The notes under the pieces are model-generated. The model was not told where the DNA came from. It saw only the letters and a program-made list of their open reading frames with translations, and made no database searches. A program made the translations under genes and the position numbers. A stretch of 64,000 nucleotides of DNA from Talpa occidentalis (lineage: Eukaryota > Chordata > Mammalia > Eulipotyphla > Talpidae), in the NCBI RefSeq assembly GCF_014898055.3, contig NW_023600993.1, positions 2,066,614 through 2,130,613 of the forward strand, read 5' to 3'. Positions 63,421-64,000 of this stretch are shown here, piece after piece (position 1 is the stretch's first letter; every line of letters begins with the position of its first letter).

Positions 63421-64000
63421 TCTTCAAGCTGTTTCTCCCTGTCGTTTCTGCTTAATGTGTCTCTAATGCAGCCTTGAAATTTTAACTTCAGACATTATGT
63501 ATTAAGCCTTCTTCTATTGGGTAGAGTTTAACACACTGATACCTCCTCTGTCCTCCCAGCATCGTTCTACCAGATTTTCATAAATAAAAATCAATGTTTA
63601 TACTATTATGAATATGCAAATATTATGTGCTATGGCATTAAGGATTTTTTTCTATGATATGATTTTTTAAGAGAGAACTTTGTATTATATGGAATTAACA
63701 TGATTTTTTTTCTTACATAAGTATCTTTAATTTTTATTTATTATTAATGCCACAGGTCTACCAGTATTTCCCATATGTCCAGATAGAAGCTAATCTGTGA
63801 TTTCCTTTTTTTTTTTTTTTCCTGGACATTTCCTTCCTAAAATTTCCATCTTTCTGTTTTATTTAAGACTAGTATCTATAGTATTAAGAATTTTCTTTCA
63901 TTTCTATTTGGGGCTTCTTTCTTCATTTTGCTGGAACATATCCTCCAATAACTTTCTAACAAAGGCTAAATGAAAGGAAAACTGTATTCCATTTCCAGAA
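63421..64000 (+). other. GRM7 intron without recognised features
   Basis: AT-rich end of the window. No exon or clear repeat. Confidence 0.6.

Overview
The window is nuclear DNA of a placental mammal. It has spliced exons with GT-AG borders, long repeat-rich introns, L1 fragments, ancient MIR and MER5A-type repeats, LTRs, and 23 copies of one abundant tRNA-derived SINE. That SINE is not a primate Alu, rodent B1, ruminant BovtA, carnivore, horse, vesper-bat or Rhinolophus type as I know them. The lineage is probably laurasiatherian, but I cannot name the species.

Two runs of exactly 100 N (18801-18900 and 37901-38000) split the window into three contigs. Contig 1 (1-18800) is GC-rich and carries four consecutive exons (2 to 5) of SUMF1 on the minus strand. 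SUMF1 is the ER formylglycine-generating enzyme that activates sulfatases. The exon lengths (174, 75, 83 and 123 bp) fit the human gene as I know it, with the frame intact. Exon 1 and exons 6 to 9 are not in the window.

Contig 2 (18901-37900) is AT-rich and I found no exon in it. It holds a nest of SINE inside L1 inside L1, an ERV-type LTR, a tiny retrocopy of that LTR family's polyadenylated 3' end, and a 16-bp-unit minisatellite. Contig 3 (38001-64000) carries one exon of GRM7 on the plus strand (59332-59473), which encodes part of the glutamate-binding domain of metabotropic glutamate receptor 7. The rest looks like GRM7 intron: L1, LTRs including two copies of one LTR family in inverted orientation, a (CT)n tract, SINEs and MIR/L2/MER5A relics.

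SUMF1 and GRM7 act in unrelated pathways. In human 3p26 they are about 2.5 Mb apart with ITPR1, BHLHE40, ARL8B and EDEM1 between them. Finding them about 44 kb apart across unsized gaps suggests scaffolding over missing sequence, or less likely a rearrangement. I see no operon, CRISPR, phage or other prokaryote-like system. The noteworthy signals are assembly structure and retrotransposition events.
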